DNA of 64,000 bases from Streptomyces sp. NBC_01551 (GTDB taxonomy: Bacteria > Actinomycetota > Actinomycetes > Streptomycetales > Streptomycetaceae). The notes under the pieces were generated by a model. It made no database searches and had not been told where the DNA came from. It saw only the letters and a list, made by a program, of their open reading frames with translations. The stretch is taken from assembly GCF_026339935.1 (NCBI RefSeq), contig NZ_JAPEPX010000001.1, forward strand, positions 1,594,501 through 1,658,500, written 5' to 3'. A program made the translations under genes and the position numbers. This document shows, piece by piece, positions 18,855 through 26,732 of this stretch. The first letter of the stretch is position 1. Each line of letters opens with the position of its first letter.

Positions 18855-19904
18855 CTACGGCCGCGTCACCGACGACACCGGCATCATCCCGACCGGGTCG
18901 TACCGCACCCGAGCTCCCGGGTACGGGGCGTGCACCACCTGGCCGTTGCCCACGTACATGCCGACGTGGCTGGCGTCCGAGCGGTACGTCACCAGGTCGC
19001 CCGGACGCGCCTCCGACAGCGGGACCTGCCGTCCGGCGTGCCGCTGGGCCTGCGAGGTGCGCGGCAGGGCGACGCCGGCCTGCCGGTACGACCACACCAT
19101 CAGCCCGGAGCAGTCGAAGCCGGACGGGCCGGTGGAACCCCATACGTACGGGCGCCCGACGGCGGCCCGGGCGGCCATCACGGCGGCCGCGGCGCGCCCC
19201 GAGGCGGGGCCGAAGGAGGGCAGGTCGGGCAGGGCCTCGGAGCGTCCGCCGGAGCGCGAGGAGCGCTCGAAGTCGGCGCGTTCCTGCGAGGGCATCGCGT
19301 CCAGCAGCCGGCGCGCGGCGGCGAGCTTCGCCGTGATGGACCGCTTGTCGCGGGCCGCCTCGGTGCGCAGGGTCTCCAGTTCGGCGAGTTTGCGGGAGGC
19401 CTCGTGGCGTTCCTGGCCGAGCCGGCGCTGTTCCTCGCGCAGGGCGTCGAGCTGGCGGGCCTGGCTGCCCGTCAGCCGGTCCAGGGCGGCGGCCCGCTCC
19501 AGGTAGTCGTCCGGGTTGTCGGACAGCATCAGCTCCACGGCGGGGTCGATGCCGCCGGAGCGGTACTGGGCCCCCGCGAACTGGCCGAGGAGGCCCCGCA
19601 TGGTGTTGATGCGGTCCTGGCCGCGGGCCACCGCGTCCCGGGCCCGGCCGACCTCGGCGCGGAGCTTCGCGGCGCGCTCGCCGGTCCGGTTGAAGCGTTC
19701 GGTGGCCTGCTCGGCCTCCTCGAAGAGCCGGTCGACCTGGGCGCGGGAGCCCGCAGGCTCCTGCGGGCGGCCGGGGGCGGCGCTCGCTGACGCCCCGGTC
19801 ATGGCGACCGCGGCGGTGGCCGCCGCTGCGGTGAAGACGGTGACCTTCGTGTTCCGGTCGAGGCCGGTGAGGCCACTGAGGCCGGGCCGGCGATGGGACG
19901 CCAC
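18855..19904 (-). CDS. NlpC/P60 peptidoglycan endopeptidase (paralogue 1)
   Basis: 349 residues. A signal sequence (VASHRRPG then TVFTAAAATAAVAMTGASASAA) is followed by a long coiled-coil region (about 50-225) and a C-terminal NlpC/P60 domain. The catalytic Cys is in GFDCSGLMVW, the His in ASHVGMYVGNGQVVH and the third His in the VHAPYPG region. Such enzymes cut stem peptides of peptidoglycan; the coiled coil usually inhibits or anchors (RipC/CwlO-like). GTG 19904 is preceded by AAGGGAG. It is the downstream member of a tandem pair, with a strong hairpin in between. Confidence 0.9.
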   Translation of the reverse strand: MASHRRPGLSGLTGLDRNTKVTVFTAAAATAAVAMTGASASAAPGRPQEPAGSRAQVDRLFEEAEQATERFNRTGERAAKLRAEVGRARDAVARGQDRINTMRGLLGQFAGAQYRSGGIDPAVELMLSDNPDDYLERAAALDRLTGSQARQLDALREEQRRLGQERHEASRKLAELETLRTEAARDKRSITAKLAAARRLLDAMPSQERADFERSSRSGGRSEALPDLPSFGPASGRAAAAVMAARAAVGRPYVWGSTGPSGFDCSGLMVWSYRQAGVALPRTSQAQRHAGRQVPLSEARPGDLVTYRSDASHVGMYVGNGQVVHAPYPGARVRYDPVGMMPVSSVTRP

Positions 19905-20039
19905 GTGAAACCGCTCCCTTCCGCTGCGCGGGACCCGGGTCCGCCCCCCGTGGACGGCCGTGTGCCGGGTTTCCGCGCTGGCAGACAGTAGCGGCGTGAT
20001 CACGCACCGGCCAACGACCGCCGGAGGGCACACACAGTG

Positions 20040-20075
20040 ACGCCCCGCCTCAGACGCAGGTCACCGGCGGGGCGT
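20040..20075 (-). terminator. Rho-independent-type hairpin between the two NlpC/P60 genes
   Basis: ACGCCCCGCC (20040-20049) pairs perfectly with GGCGGGGCGT (20066-20075) across a 16-base loop. It lies after the stop of the upstream paralogue in the direction of transcription and before the leader of the downstream one. No U-tract is present. Confidence 0.6.
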
Positions 20076-20182
20076 GTGGTCAGAGCGGGGCCTCGTAATT
20101 CGCCCGGATGGGCGGTGTACGGCGCGCCCGACACTCAGCCCGCACGGACGATCAGCCCGTGCGGTTCGGCCGACGCGGACGA

Positions 20183-21223
20183 TCAGCCGACGCGGACGCC
20201 GAACTGGAACGGCATGTTGTCCATCGACTCGTACTTGACGCCGCCGCGCGGGTTCGAGGCGTGCAGCGTCATGTTGTTGCCCGCGTACAGGCCGACGTGG
20301 TGCAGGTCTCCGTAGAAGAAGACCAGGTCGCCCGGCTGGAGCTGGCTGCGGCCGATGCGCGTGCCGTCGTTGACCTGCGTGAAGGTCGTGCGGCTGATGT
20401 TGACGCCGGCCTGCTTGTACGCCCACTGCGTCAGCCCGGAGCAGTCGAAGGCGGTGGGGCCCTCGTAGCCGGATATGTACGCGCTGCCCAGCTTGGTCTT
20501 GGCGGCGGCGAGCGCGGCGCCCGCGCGACCGGAGGGCTTCACGTCGCCGAGGTCGGGGGCGCGCTCGCCCTCGCTGCGGCTGGCGCGGCTGGACTTGGCC
20601 TCGTCGTCCTTGAGCTGTGCGCGCTCCTGCGCCGTCAGGGTGTTGAGGAGGGCCTGGGCCTCGGCGAGCTTGTCCGCCGTGACCTTCTTCTTCTCGCCGA
20701 GCTCCTTGCGGGTGGCGTCGAGGTCGGCGAGCTTGCCGGCGGCCTCCTGGCGCTCCTGCGCGAGGCTGCGCTGCTTGGCCTGGATCTTCGTGACCGATTC
20801 GACCTGCTTGCCCGTCAACTGGTCGAGCGTGGCGGCCTTGTCGAGGTAGTCGTCCGGGTCGGCGGAGAGGAAGAGGGCGATGGACTGGTCCACGCCGCCG
20901 CTGCGGTACTGGGCGCTGGCCATCGAACCGAGCGTGTTGCGAAGCTGGTTGAGCTCGTCCTGGCCGCGGGCGACCCGGTCCTGGAGCTGCCCGATCTCCT
21001 TTTCGAGCTTCTCCTGGCGCTCCTTGGCCCCGTTGAACTTCTCGGTGGCCTGCTCCGCCTCTTCGTAGAGGGCGTCGACCTTGGCCTTGACCTCGTCCTT
21101 GCTCGGCTTCGCCGGGGCGGCGCTGGCGCCGTGGGCCGAGAGGGCGACCGCCGCCGCCGCCGTGGCGGTGAGGAAGGTCACACGGGCGCGGTTCGGCTGC
21201 TTGGGTCGACGGTGGGACGCCAC
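20183..21223 (-). CDS. NlpC/P60 peptidoglycan endopeptidase (paralogue 2)
   Basis: 346 residues with the same layout as its downstream neighbour: signal peptide (VASHRRPKQPN then TFLTATAAAAVALSAHGASA), a Lys/Glu-rich coiled coil (about 40-220) and the NlpC/P60 domain with AFDCSGLTQWAYKQAG (Cys), HHVGLYAGNNMTLH (His) and HASNPRGG. The first residues VASHRRP and many coiled-coil phrases (EEAEQATEKFN, AQYRSGGVDQS) are shared with paralogue 1, so they arose by duplication. GTG 21223 has AAGGAG nine bases upstream. Predicted to be exported and to cleave peptidoglycan cross-bridges or stem peptides during growth or sporulation. Confidence 0.9.
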   Translation of the reverse strand: MASHRRPKQPNRARVTFLTATAAAAVALSAHGASAAPAKPSKDEVKAKVDALYEEAEQATEKFNGAKERQEKLEKEIGQLQDRVARGQDELNQLRNTLGSMASAQYRSGGVDQSIALFLSADPDDYLDKAATLDQLTGKQVESVTKIQAKQRSLAQERQEAAGKLADLDATRKELGEKKKVTADKLAEAQALLNTLTAQERAQLKDDEAKSSRASRSEGERAPDLGDVKPSGRAGAALAAAKTKLGSAYISGYEGPTAFDCSGLTQWAYKQAGVNISRTTFTQVNDGTRIGRSQLQPGDLVFFYGDLHHVGLYAGNNMTLHASNPRGGVKYESMDNMPFQFGVRVG

Positions 21224-21488
21224 GAAGGCGAGCTCCTTCTTCCTCTGGCCGCCGAACGGCGCGCGCAACGATGCGCACTCGGCAGCACCTCCGCCGGCAC
21301 CCCGAATGAGTGACCTACCGCACGAAGGTTTGACCAGACCCTAGTGACCCGCCTGTGATCAGTTCAAATCCTGGCGGGCAAAAAATCGGTCCCCGACCAG
21401 CTTCTTTACCTTCAGCGCACGCTCTGTGCCGGGCACTTGACGGTACGTCCTCCACAGGACGGGCCAATTCGGGCATTCAGCCTGGCGG

Positions 21489-22850
21489 TTACGAAACGCG
21501 CGAAAGCCGCTTCAGCAACAAGGCGGACGTCACCGGACGGGCCCCGGCCTTCGCCACGCCGTCGGCGACCTCGCGGTCCGTGGAGACCACGACCACCGGC
21601 CGCCCCGCCGGCTCGGCGCGCACCAGCTGGCGGATCAGCTCGTCCGCCGTCACCCCGGCCTTGGAGAACAGCACCCGCACCCCGCGCGGCGGCGCGAGCA
21701 GCACCGGGGCCGCCAGTTCCGCCCCGTCGAAGACGCAGGTCATCTCCGCGCCCGTCTGCGCGGCCAGCATCGACAGCCCGCCCAGCAGCCGCAGCCGCTG
21801 CTTCTCCAGCGGCATCGTCGGATAGCCCGTCTTCGTCACGTTGTAGCCGTCGACCACCAGATGCGCCTGGGGCAGCGCCAGCAGCTGGTCCAGCAGCGCC
21901 GGGTCGGTCTCCGAAAGGGCCCGCGCCGCGATGTCCTTCGGGGTCATCCGGCCCGGCTCCACCGCGTCGACGGTGTCCGCGGGCCGCGTCGACACCGGCG
22001 GCAGCGCCAGCTCGCGGCGCAGCCCGGCGGCCGCGTCGAGCACGGTGTCGAGCAGCAGCCGCAGCCGCATGTCCTCGATGCTGCGCCCCTCGCGGGTGGC
22101 CCGGCGGGAGGTCTCCAGCGCCGTCTCCACCTCCGCCAGGCGGGACTTGAGCCGCCGGCTCTCGCTCTCGGCGGCCGCCACCTGCGCGGCGGCCTCCGCC
22201 CGGAAGCCGTCGATCTCGGCGGTGACCTTGCGCAGCGCGGCCTCGCCCCGCTTGACGTCGCTGAGGGCGCTGCGCAGTTTGCGCTGAAGCGATTCCGCTT
22301 CCCGGCGCGCCGCGTCCAGCTCGGCGCGCACCTGCTCACCGCCGGTGCGCTGCAGCTCCCGTACGTGGGCCAGTTCCTCGCGGAGCCGGTCCAGTTCGCG
22401 CCTGCTCTCCTCGTCGGCCCGCTCGGCGTCGGCCCGCTGGGCCTCCTCGCCTGCGGCGGCCACCAGCTTGACCCAGCCGGCCGGGCGCAGGACGTACGCG
22501 GCGGCCGCCACGTCCAGGGGGTCGGCGGCGGCGGGCGGGGCGCCGGACTCCAGCGCGGTGGCCAGTTCCGCCTGGGCCTCGCGCAGCTTCTCGGCGACGC
22601 GGCCGCGGAAGACGGCGTCCGTCTCCACCGCCGCCGCCATCGCGTTCCCGGCGAACTTGGCGCGCCGGGTCGGGGTGAAGCGGGCGTACTGGCGCAGCTG
22701 CGCCGGGAGGTCCGCGACCGTCAGTCCGCCGAACGCGTCCGAGACGAGCGCGATGACCCGGCGCCGCACCCCTTCGGGCAGCGGGCGGTCGAGCGCGTCG
22801 GCGGCGTCGCCGGCCGCGTCGGCCGGCTCAGCGCCGCTTGCTGGCTCCAC
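21489..22850 (-). CDS. NYN-domain (PIN-like) protein with coiled coil, putative ribonuclease
   Basis: 453 residues. The N-terminal helical domain (30-130) is rich in Ala/Arg. A coiled coil follows (about 140-250; QRTGGEQVRAELDAARREAE and on). The C-terminal NYN/YacP-Rae1-type domain begins HLVVDGYNVTKTGYP, with TCVFDGAE, RVLFSKAGVTADELI and VVVSTDREVAD. The acidic residues DGYN, DGAE, DELI and STDRE are the metal-binding set of PIN-like nucleases. It probably cleaves RNA, perhaps on ribosomes as Rae1 does, but the fusion to a long coiled coil is actinobacterial. Start ATG at 22850. It is the last gene before a small zinc-ribbon protein read the same way. Confidence 0.83.
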   Translation of the reverse strand: MEPASGAEPADAAGDAADALDRPLPEGVRRRVIALVSDAFGGLTVADLPAQLRQYARFTPTRRAKFAGNAMAAAVETDAVFRGRVAEKLREAQAELATALESGAPPAAADPLDVAAAAYVLRPAGWVKLVAAAGEEAQRADAERADEESRRELDRLREELAHVRELQRTGGEQVRAELDAARREAESLQRKLRSALSDVKRGEAALRKVTAEIDGFRAEAAAQVAAAESESRRLKSRLAEVETALETSRRATREGRSIEDMRLRLLLDTVLDAAAGLRRELALPPVSTRPADTVDAVEPGRMTPKDIAARALSETDPALLDQLLALPQAHLVVDGYNVTKTGYPTMPLEKQRLRLLGGLSMLAAQTGAEMTCVFDGAELAAPVLLAPPRGVRVLFSKAGVTADELIRQLVRAEPAGRPVVVVSTDREVADGVAKAGARPVTSALLLKRLSRVS

Positions 22851-22892
22851 GATCCGTCACCCCTACCGTGATCTACTGTGGGCCCGGCTCCT

Positions 22893-23132
22893 TCAGGAGT
22901 CCGCGCCCGGCCTGTCCACGAGCTCGATCTGGTCCACCGCGTTGCACCAGCGGCAGCGCACCGACTCGATGGTCTCATTGACCACCTCGCGCTCCTCGAC
23001 CTTGGGCTCCCCGGCGAGGTCGAGGTGGATGTACTCGACGACCTTCGACGAACGGGTGACGTCGAACCGCGTGAGGTTGCCGCACAGGGTGCAGCGCCAC
23101 CGGGTGGTGTCGGTCGGCAGGGGAACCGTCAT
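22893..23132 (-). CDS. Small zinc-ribbon protein
   Basis: 79 residues with two knuckles, CTLCGN and CRWCNA, separated by about 45 residues including FDVTRSSKVVEYIHLDLAG. This is a four-Cys zinc-binding fold, common in small actinobacterial proteins of unknown function. I start at the ATG giving MTVPLPTDTTRW because AAGGAG lies just upstream; an in-frame ATG nine codons earlier (MSYEGESGL) overlaps that ribosome site. Upstream of the NYN gene on the same strand, so possibly co-transcribed. Confidence 0.78.
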   Translation of the reverse strand: MTVPLPTDTTRWRCTLCGNLTRFDVTRSSKVVEYIHLDLAGEPKVEEREVVNETIESVRCRWCNAVDQIELVDRPGADS

Positions 23133-23257
23133 CAGGCCGCTCTCTCCTTCGTAGCTCATTCAATTAAAGCCGTCGCCCGGCCGGTCCGCGCAGGTGTCGG
23201 CGCACGCAGCTCGTAACCCTACGGCCTGCCACCGCTCCGGGTGGGTCCGGTTGCGTC

Positions 23258-23992
23258 ATGCTCGGTCGCATGATCGTAAGGTGGCGGGCCGTCCGTGAGG
23301 CCGCGCGGGGCCCGGTGATCACCCACGCCCTGATCGCGACGTGCTGCGTGGTGTTCCTGATGGGCCCGGCCTCGGGCCTGAACCCGTCATACGGGACGGG
23401 CGACCAGCTGCTGGCGACGGGGACGGCCTACTTCCGGCGCTGGGGCGTGGTCCCGGACGAGCTCTTCGCGGGCTCCGCGCGGGCCCTGCTGACCCCGCTG
23501 ACCGCGCTGTTCGTCCACGGCAGCTGGCTGCACCTGCTCGGGAACATGCTGTTCCTCTACGTCTTCGGCGCGATGACGGAGGAGCGGATGGGCCGACCGG
23601 AGTTCCTCTGCTTCACCGTCTGTACGGGCTACCTCGCCCTCGCGGCGTACGCGGCGGCCAACGCCTCCTCGGACCAGACCCTGGTCGGGGCGTCCGGGGC
23701 GATCTCGGCGGTGCTGGGCGCGTTCCTGTGCCTGTTCCCGCGGGCGCGGGTGACGAGCCTGTTCCCGTTCCTGCTCTTCCTGCCGCTCCGGTTCCCGGCG
23801 TGGCTCGTGCTGCTGTTCTGGTTCGCCCTCCAGTGGCTGGCGGCGCACCGCGCGGAGAGCGGCCCCGGGGTCGCCTACCTCGCCCACCTGGTGGGCTTCT
23901 CGCTGGGCTTCCTCTACGCGTGGGTGCGCTACCGGCGTGCGACTAGAGTGAGGCGACCAGCGACGGCCACCGAGGGAGACAGCCAACCGTGA
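23258..23992 (+). CDS. Rhomboid-family intramembrane serine protease
   Basis: 244 residues with six or seven membrane helices. The rhomboid core is complete: HGSWLHLLGNMLFLY (His/Asn oxyanion side), the catalytic S146 in LVGASGAISAVLG and H210 in YLAHLVGF. Such enzymes cut single-pass membrane proteins within the bilayer. Start may be ATG 23258 or ATG 23270; neither has a clear ribosome site. The stop overlaps the next start in a GTGA, so it is translationally coupled to a RAM-domain protein. Substrate unknown. Confidence 0.88.
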   Translation: MLGRMIVRWRAVREAARGPVITHALIATCCVVFLMGPASGLNPSYGTGDQLLATGTAYFRRWGVVPDELFAGSARALLTPLTALFVHGSWLHLLGNMLFLYVFGAMTEERMGRPEFLCFTVCTGYLALAAYAAANASSDQTLVGASGAISAVLGAFLCLFPRARVTSLFPFLLFLPLRFPAWLVLLFWFALQWLAAHRAESGPGVAYLAHLVGFSLGFLYAWVRYRRATRVRRPATATEGDSQP

Positions 23993-24270
23993 TCACCGCG
24001 ATCGTGCTCATCAAGACCAGCGTGGACCGCATCCCCGAGATCGCCGAGTCCATCGCCGCGCTGGACAGCGTCAGCGAGGTCTACTCCGTCACCGGTACGT
24101 ACGACCTCATCGCCCTGGTCCGCGTGGCCCGCCACGAGAACCTGGCGGACATCATCCCGGGCCGCATCAGCAAGATCCCGGGCGTCGAGGCGACGGACAC
24201 CCACGTCGCGTTCCGCACGTACTCCCAGCACGACCTGGAAGCTGCCTTCGCCATCGGCCTGGACGCGTAG
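23989..24270 (+). CDS. Lrp/AsnC-type ligand-binding (RAM) domain protein without DNA-binding domain
   Basis: 93 residues that consist only of the alpha/beta RAM effector domain: ITAIVLIKTSVDRIPEIAE, then VYSVTGTYDLIALVRV, GRISKIPGVEATDTHVAFRTY. The helix-turn-helix of Lrp is missing by design rather than truncation, since the start GTG has GAGGGAGA upstream. Stand-alone RAM proteins bind amino acids and form oligomers. It overlaps the rhomboid stop by 4 bp. Role unknown. Confidence 0.88.
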   Translation: MITAIVLIKTSVDRIPEIAESIAALDSVSEVYSVTGTYDLIALVRVARHENLADIIPGRISKIPGVEATDTHVAFRTYSQHDLEAAFAIGLDA

Positions 24271-24302
24271 CCTCCGCGGGGCGCGCGCCGGACCCCCCGG
24301 GC

Positions 24303-24878
24303 TCAGAGCCCGGGCAGCCCCTCGCCGACCCGGGCCGGGCGACCCTCCCGGAGCCGGAAGAGGTACCCGCGCAGGTACTCCCCGAGGTCCCCGTCGATGT
24401 GGGCCACGTACGCCCGTGCTCCGCCGGCGGCATCGTTCATCCAGTCGCTCGGGGCGGTCGCCCAGGGACCCCACCCGACCCCCACGGCCCACTCGCGCAC
24501 CCGTGCCCGGTTCCGCCACCAGTCCCGGACGGACTCCGGCGTCCAGTGCGCGTCGCCGTCACCGCCGTACGAGCCGAACGGTTCACATTCGGCGGCGCAG
24601 GTCAGCGCATGCACCTCCGCGGGCGTCCGGGGCTGGCGGTACACGAACTCGCTCCCGTGGTCGTCGTACGTGACGTGGTCGGGCGCGCACTGCCGTCCGG
24701 TGAGGCAGTTGTCGGAGTTGGCCGCATAGAACGGACCCGGAACGCCGCGCCAGTCCCGCTGCTCCCAACCGTCGGGGGCCGGTCCGGACCAGTCGCGGCT
24801 CACCCGGTCGCCCCGCCACAGCGGATGCGGACGGCCCACCAGCGCCCGGACGGTCGGTATCGGATCCCAGTACGTCAT
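24303..24878 (-). CDS. Hypothetical protein, unrecognised family
   Basis: 191 residues, soluble, unusually rich in Trp (about 15), Asp and Gly. Features include WDPIPTVRALVGRPHPLWRG, a Cys-containing stretch SDNCLTGRQCAPDHVTYDDHG and TCAAECEPFGSYGG, so it could bind a metal or form disulfides. No signal peptide or membrane helix is visible. ATG 24878 begins MTYWDPIP. It is convergent with the RAM protein and immediately downstream (12 bp) of the SufS-like gene, with which it may be co-transcribed under the riboswitch. I do not recognise it. Confidence 0.68.
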   Translation of the reverse strand: MTYWDPIPTVRALVGRPHPLWRGDRVSRDWSGPAPDGWEQRDWRGVPGPFYAANSDNCLTGRQCAPDHVTYDDHGSEFVYRQPRTPAEVHALTCAAECEPFGSYGGDGDAHWTPESVRDWWRNRARVREWAVGVGWGPWATAPSDWMNDAAGGARAYVAHIDGDLGEYLRGYLFRLREGRPARVGEGLPGL

Positions 24879-24890
24879 GGACGAACGATG

Positions 24891-26288
24891 TCAGACGGCC
24901 GGCACGCAGCGGCCTTCCTCCGTGCGGTACTGCCACTTGGCGCCGTCCGCGACGAGTTCCCGCACCGCGCGGACGAAGCGGTCGACGTGCTCGTCGGGGG
25001 TGCCGGCGCCGAAGCTGACGCGGATGGCGTTGAGGGAGCGCTCGCCCGGGGCCGCCTCGGGGGCACCGCATTCGCCCTGGGCCTGCGGCTCGCTGCCCAG
25101 CAGCGTGCGCACCAGCGGGTGCGCGCAGAACAGGCCGTCGCGGACGCCGATCCCGTACTCCGCGGACAGCGCGGCGGCGAAGTGGGAGCTGTTCCAGCCG
25201 TCCACCACGAACGAGATGACGCCGACGCGCGGCGCGTCGTCCCCGAAGAGGGACAGGACCCGCACCGCCGGAACCTCCGCCAGGCCCTCGCGGACCTTCG
25301 CGATGAGGTGGCGCTCCCGCTCGACGAGGCTCTCGAACCCGGCTTCCGTCAGGGCCTTGCACGCCGAGGCGATCGAGTAGACGCCGATCACGTTCGGGGA
25401 GCCGGCCTCGTGGCGGGCGGCCGTGGTGTGCCACTCGACGTCGACGCCGCCGTCCTCGCGGCGGGCCACCTTCCGCGAGGCGCCGCCGCCCGCGAGGTAC
25501 GGCTCGGCTTCCTGGAGCCAGTCCGCCCGGCCGGCCAGCACGCCCGAGCCGAACGGCGCGTACAGCTTGTGCCCCGAGAAGGCGACCCAGTCCACGTCCA
25601 GCTCCCGCACCGAGACGGGGTGGTGCGGGGCCAGCTGGGCGGCGTCGAGCACGATCCGCGCCCCGTGGGCGTGCGCGGCGGCGGCGAGCTCCCTGACCGG
25701 CCACAGCTCACCGGTGACGTTGGACGCGCCGGTCACGCAGACCAGCGCCGGGCCGTACGGGTCGCGGTCGGCGAGGGCCCGCTCCAGCGTCGCGACGGCC
25801 TCGGCCGGGGTGCGCGGCGCGTTGAGGTAGGTGACCCGGGCGTTCGTCCACGGCAGCAGCGAGGCGTGGTGCTCGGTCTCGAAGACGAAGACCTGGCAGT
25901 CGGCCGGCAGCACGGCGGCGAGCAGGTTCAGGGAGTCGGTGGTGGACCGGGTGAAGACCACCTGGTCGGACGGACGGCAGTCGAGGAACTCGGCGACGGT
26001 GACCCGGCTCTGCTCGAAGAGGTCCGTGGACAGCTGGGAGAGGTAGCCCGCACCGCGGTGCACGCTGCCGTAGTACGGGGCGTACGCGGCCACGTCGTCC
26101 CAGACCCGCTGGAGCGCGGGGGCACTGGCCGCGTAGTCGAGGGCGGCGTAGGTGACCTCGCCGCCGGTGACGAGCGGGACGGTGACGTCGCGGCCGAGGA
26201 CGGCGAGCGGCTCGGTGGCACAGCCGGGCTCGCAAGCGGAGGCGGCGACGGTGGCGGCGGTGGCGGCGGCGTTCAGGGATGCGGACAT
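24891..26288 (-). CDS. SufS-like PLP-dependent aminotransferase class V (cysteine desulfurase type)
   Basis: 465 residues. PLP Schiff-base Lys is K241 in VDWVAFSGHKLYAPFGSG; the cofactor-stacking His is in FETEHHASLLPW (139-141), and VLDAAQLAPHHPV holds the Asp. The SufS-type active-site Cys is C388 in RDGLFCAHPL. This set fits desulfurases that take sulfur from cysteine or related thio-amino acids. The N-terminus has an extra CEPGC pair. ATG 26288 has GGGAGA upstream. The leader contains a SAM-IV riboswitch, so expression should fall when S-adenosylmethionine is plentiful, which links it to sulfur-amino-acid balance rather than general Fe-S assembly. Other class V activities cannot be excluded. 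Confidence 0.87.
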   Translation of the reverse strand: MSASLNAAATAATVAASACEPGCATEPLAVLGRDVTVPLVTGGEVTYAALDYAASAPALQRVWDDVAAYAPYYGSVHRGAGYLSQLSTDLFEQSRVTVAEFLDCRPSDQVVFTRSTTDSLNLLAAVLPADCQVFVFETEHHASLLPWTNARVTYLNAPRTPAEAVATLERALADRDPYGPALVCVTGASNVTGELWPVRELAAAAHAHGARIVLDAAQLAPHHPVSVRELDVDWVAFSGHKLYAPFGSGVLAGRADWLQEAEPYLAGGGASRKVARREDGGVDVEWHTTAARHEAGSPNVIGVYSIASACKALTEAGFESLVERERHLIAKVREGLAEVPAVRVLSLFGDDAPRVGVISFVVDGWNSSHFAAALSAEYGIGVRDGLFCAHPLVRTLLGSEPQAQGECGAPEAAPGERSLNAIRVSFGAGTPDEHVDRFVRAVRELVADGAKWQYRTEEGRCVPAV

Positions 26289-26376
26289 GGCGGTATCTCC
26301 CGGCAGGCAGGGCTGAATGGCTTCGGTGTGCCCGTACGCGGGTACGGCTCGGCAGCCGTCCGGGGTACGGGAAGGA

Positions 26377-26420
26377 CCTCGGAATGAACGGGGGTACACG
26401 GAAGTGACCCTGTTCCGAGG
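26377..26420 (-). promoter_or_regulatory. Secondary hairpin in the SufS-like gene leader
   Basis: CCTCGGAA (26377-26384) pairs with TTCCGAGG (26413-26420) across a 28-base loop. It lies between the riboswitch and the start codon, so it could be part of the regulatory leader. Significance is unproven. Confidence 0.35.
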
Positions 26421-26466
26421 GGTGAAGAAGGGGCGGATTCGCCCTATCGCATTCGCTTGCTCACGG

Positions 26467-26504
26467 AAAACGCTCCTCGAGAGACCAGGACCCCTGGTGT
26501 CGAG
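26467..26504 (-). terminator. Terminator-like expression platform of the SAM-IV riboswitch
   Basis: Directly after the aptamer, CTCGACACCAGG / CCTGGTCTCTCGAG (26476-26504) forms an 11-12 bp stem with one bulge and a 3-base loop. On the minus strand it is followed by GAGCGTTTT, giving a short U-run at 26467-26470, unusual in this GC-rich DNA. This is consistent with control by premature termination. Alternative pairing with the aptamer was not worked out. Confidence 0.65.
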
Positions 26505-26624
26505 GGATCCGCGCTTGCCGTAGGCCTTGCTGCCTACGACCTGGTCATCACCCGGGGCACCCCGCCACGGAAGGAGGGTTGCCGGACAGCAAGCCGGGGC
26601 CTAAACGCTGTCACTCGTGACCTG
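26505..26624 (-). ncRNA. SAM-IV riboswitch
   Basis: Read on the minus strand this follows the actinobacterial SAM-IV consensus. It begins GGTCACGAGTGACAGC, continues GGCCCCGGCTTGCTGTCCGG, CAACCCTCC, GGCGGGGTGCCCCGGGTGAT and closes the P1 helix with GATGACC. A further hairpin (GTAGGC/GCCTAC) and the conserved GGCAAGCGCGG tail follow. It senses S-adenosylmethionine. It is about 220 bp upstream of the SufS-like gene, in the right orientation. Recognised by consensus and structure; a covariance-model search would settle it. Confidence 0.93.
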
Positions 26625-26656
26625 GTCAGCATCCTGCCACAAGATCCCGCACGCGC

Positions 26657-26688
26657 AAGACCCCGGTCCGCATCGTGGACCGGGGTCT
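26657..26688 (-). terminator. Terminator downstream of trpD
   Basis: AGACCCCGGTCC pairs perfectly with GGACCGGGGTCT (12 bp) across a 7-base loop. It lies 45 bp after the trpD stop and before the riboswitch leader, so it separates the two transcription units. Strong stem without a clear U-run. Confidence 0.75.
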
Positions 26689-26732
26689 GCGCTTTCACGC
26701 CGTTCTCGCACCGCTCGGCCGCGGCCGGACCT

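Noticed and set aside
19905..20182. Possible c-di-AMP (ydaO) riboswitch before the NlpC/P60 genes
   Set aside because: Such riboswitches precede some actinobacterial NlpC/P60 genes, but I could not find the conserved ydaO core in either leader (this one or 21224-21400).
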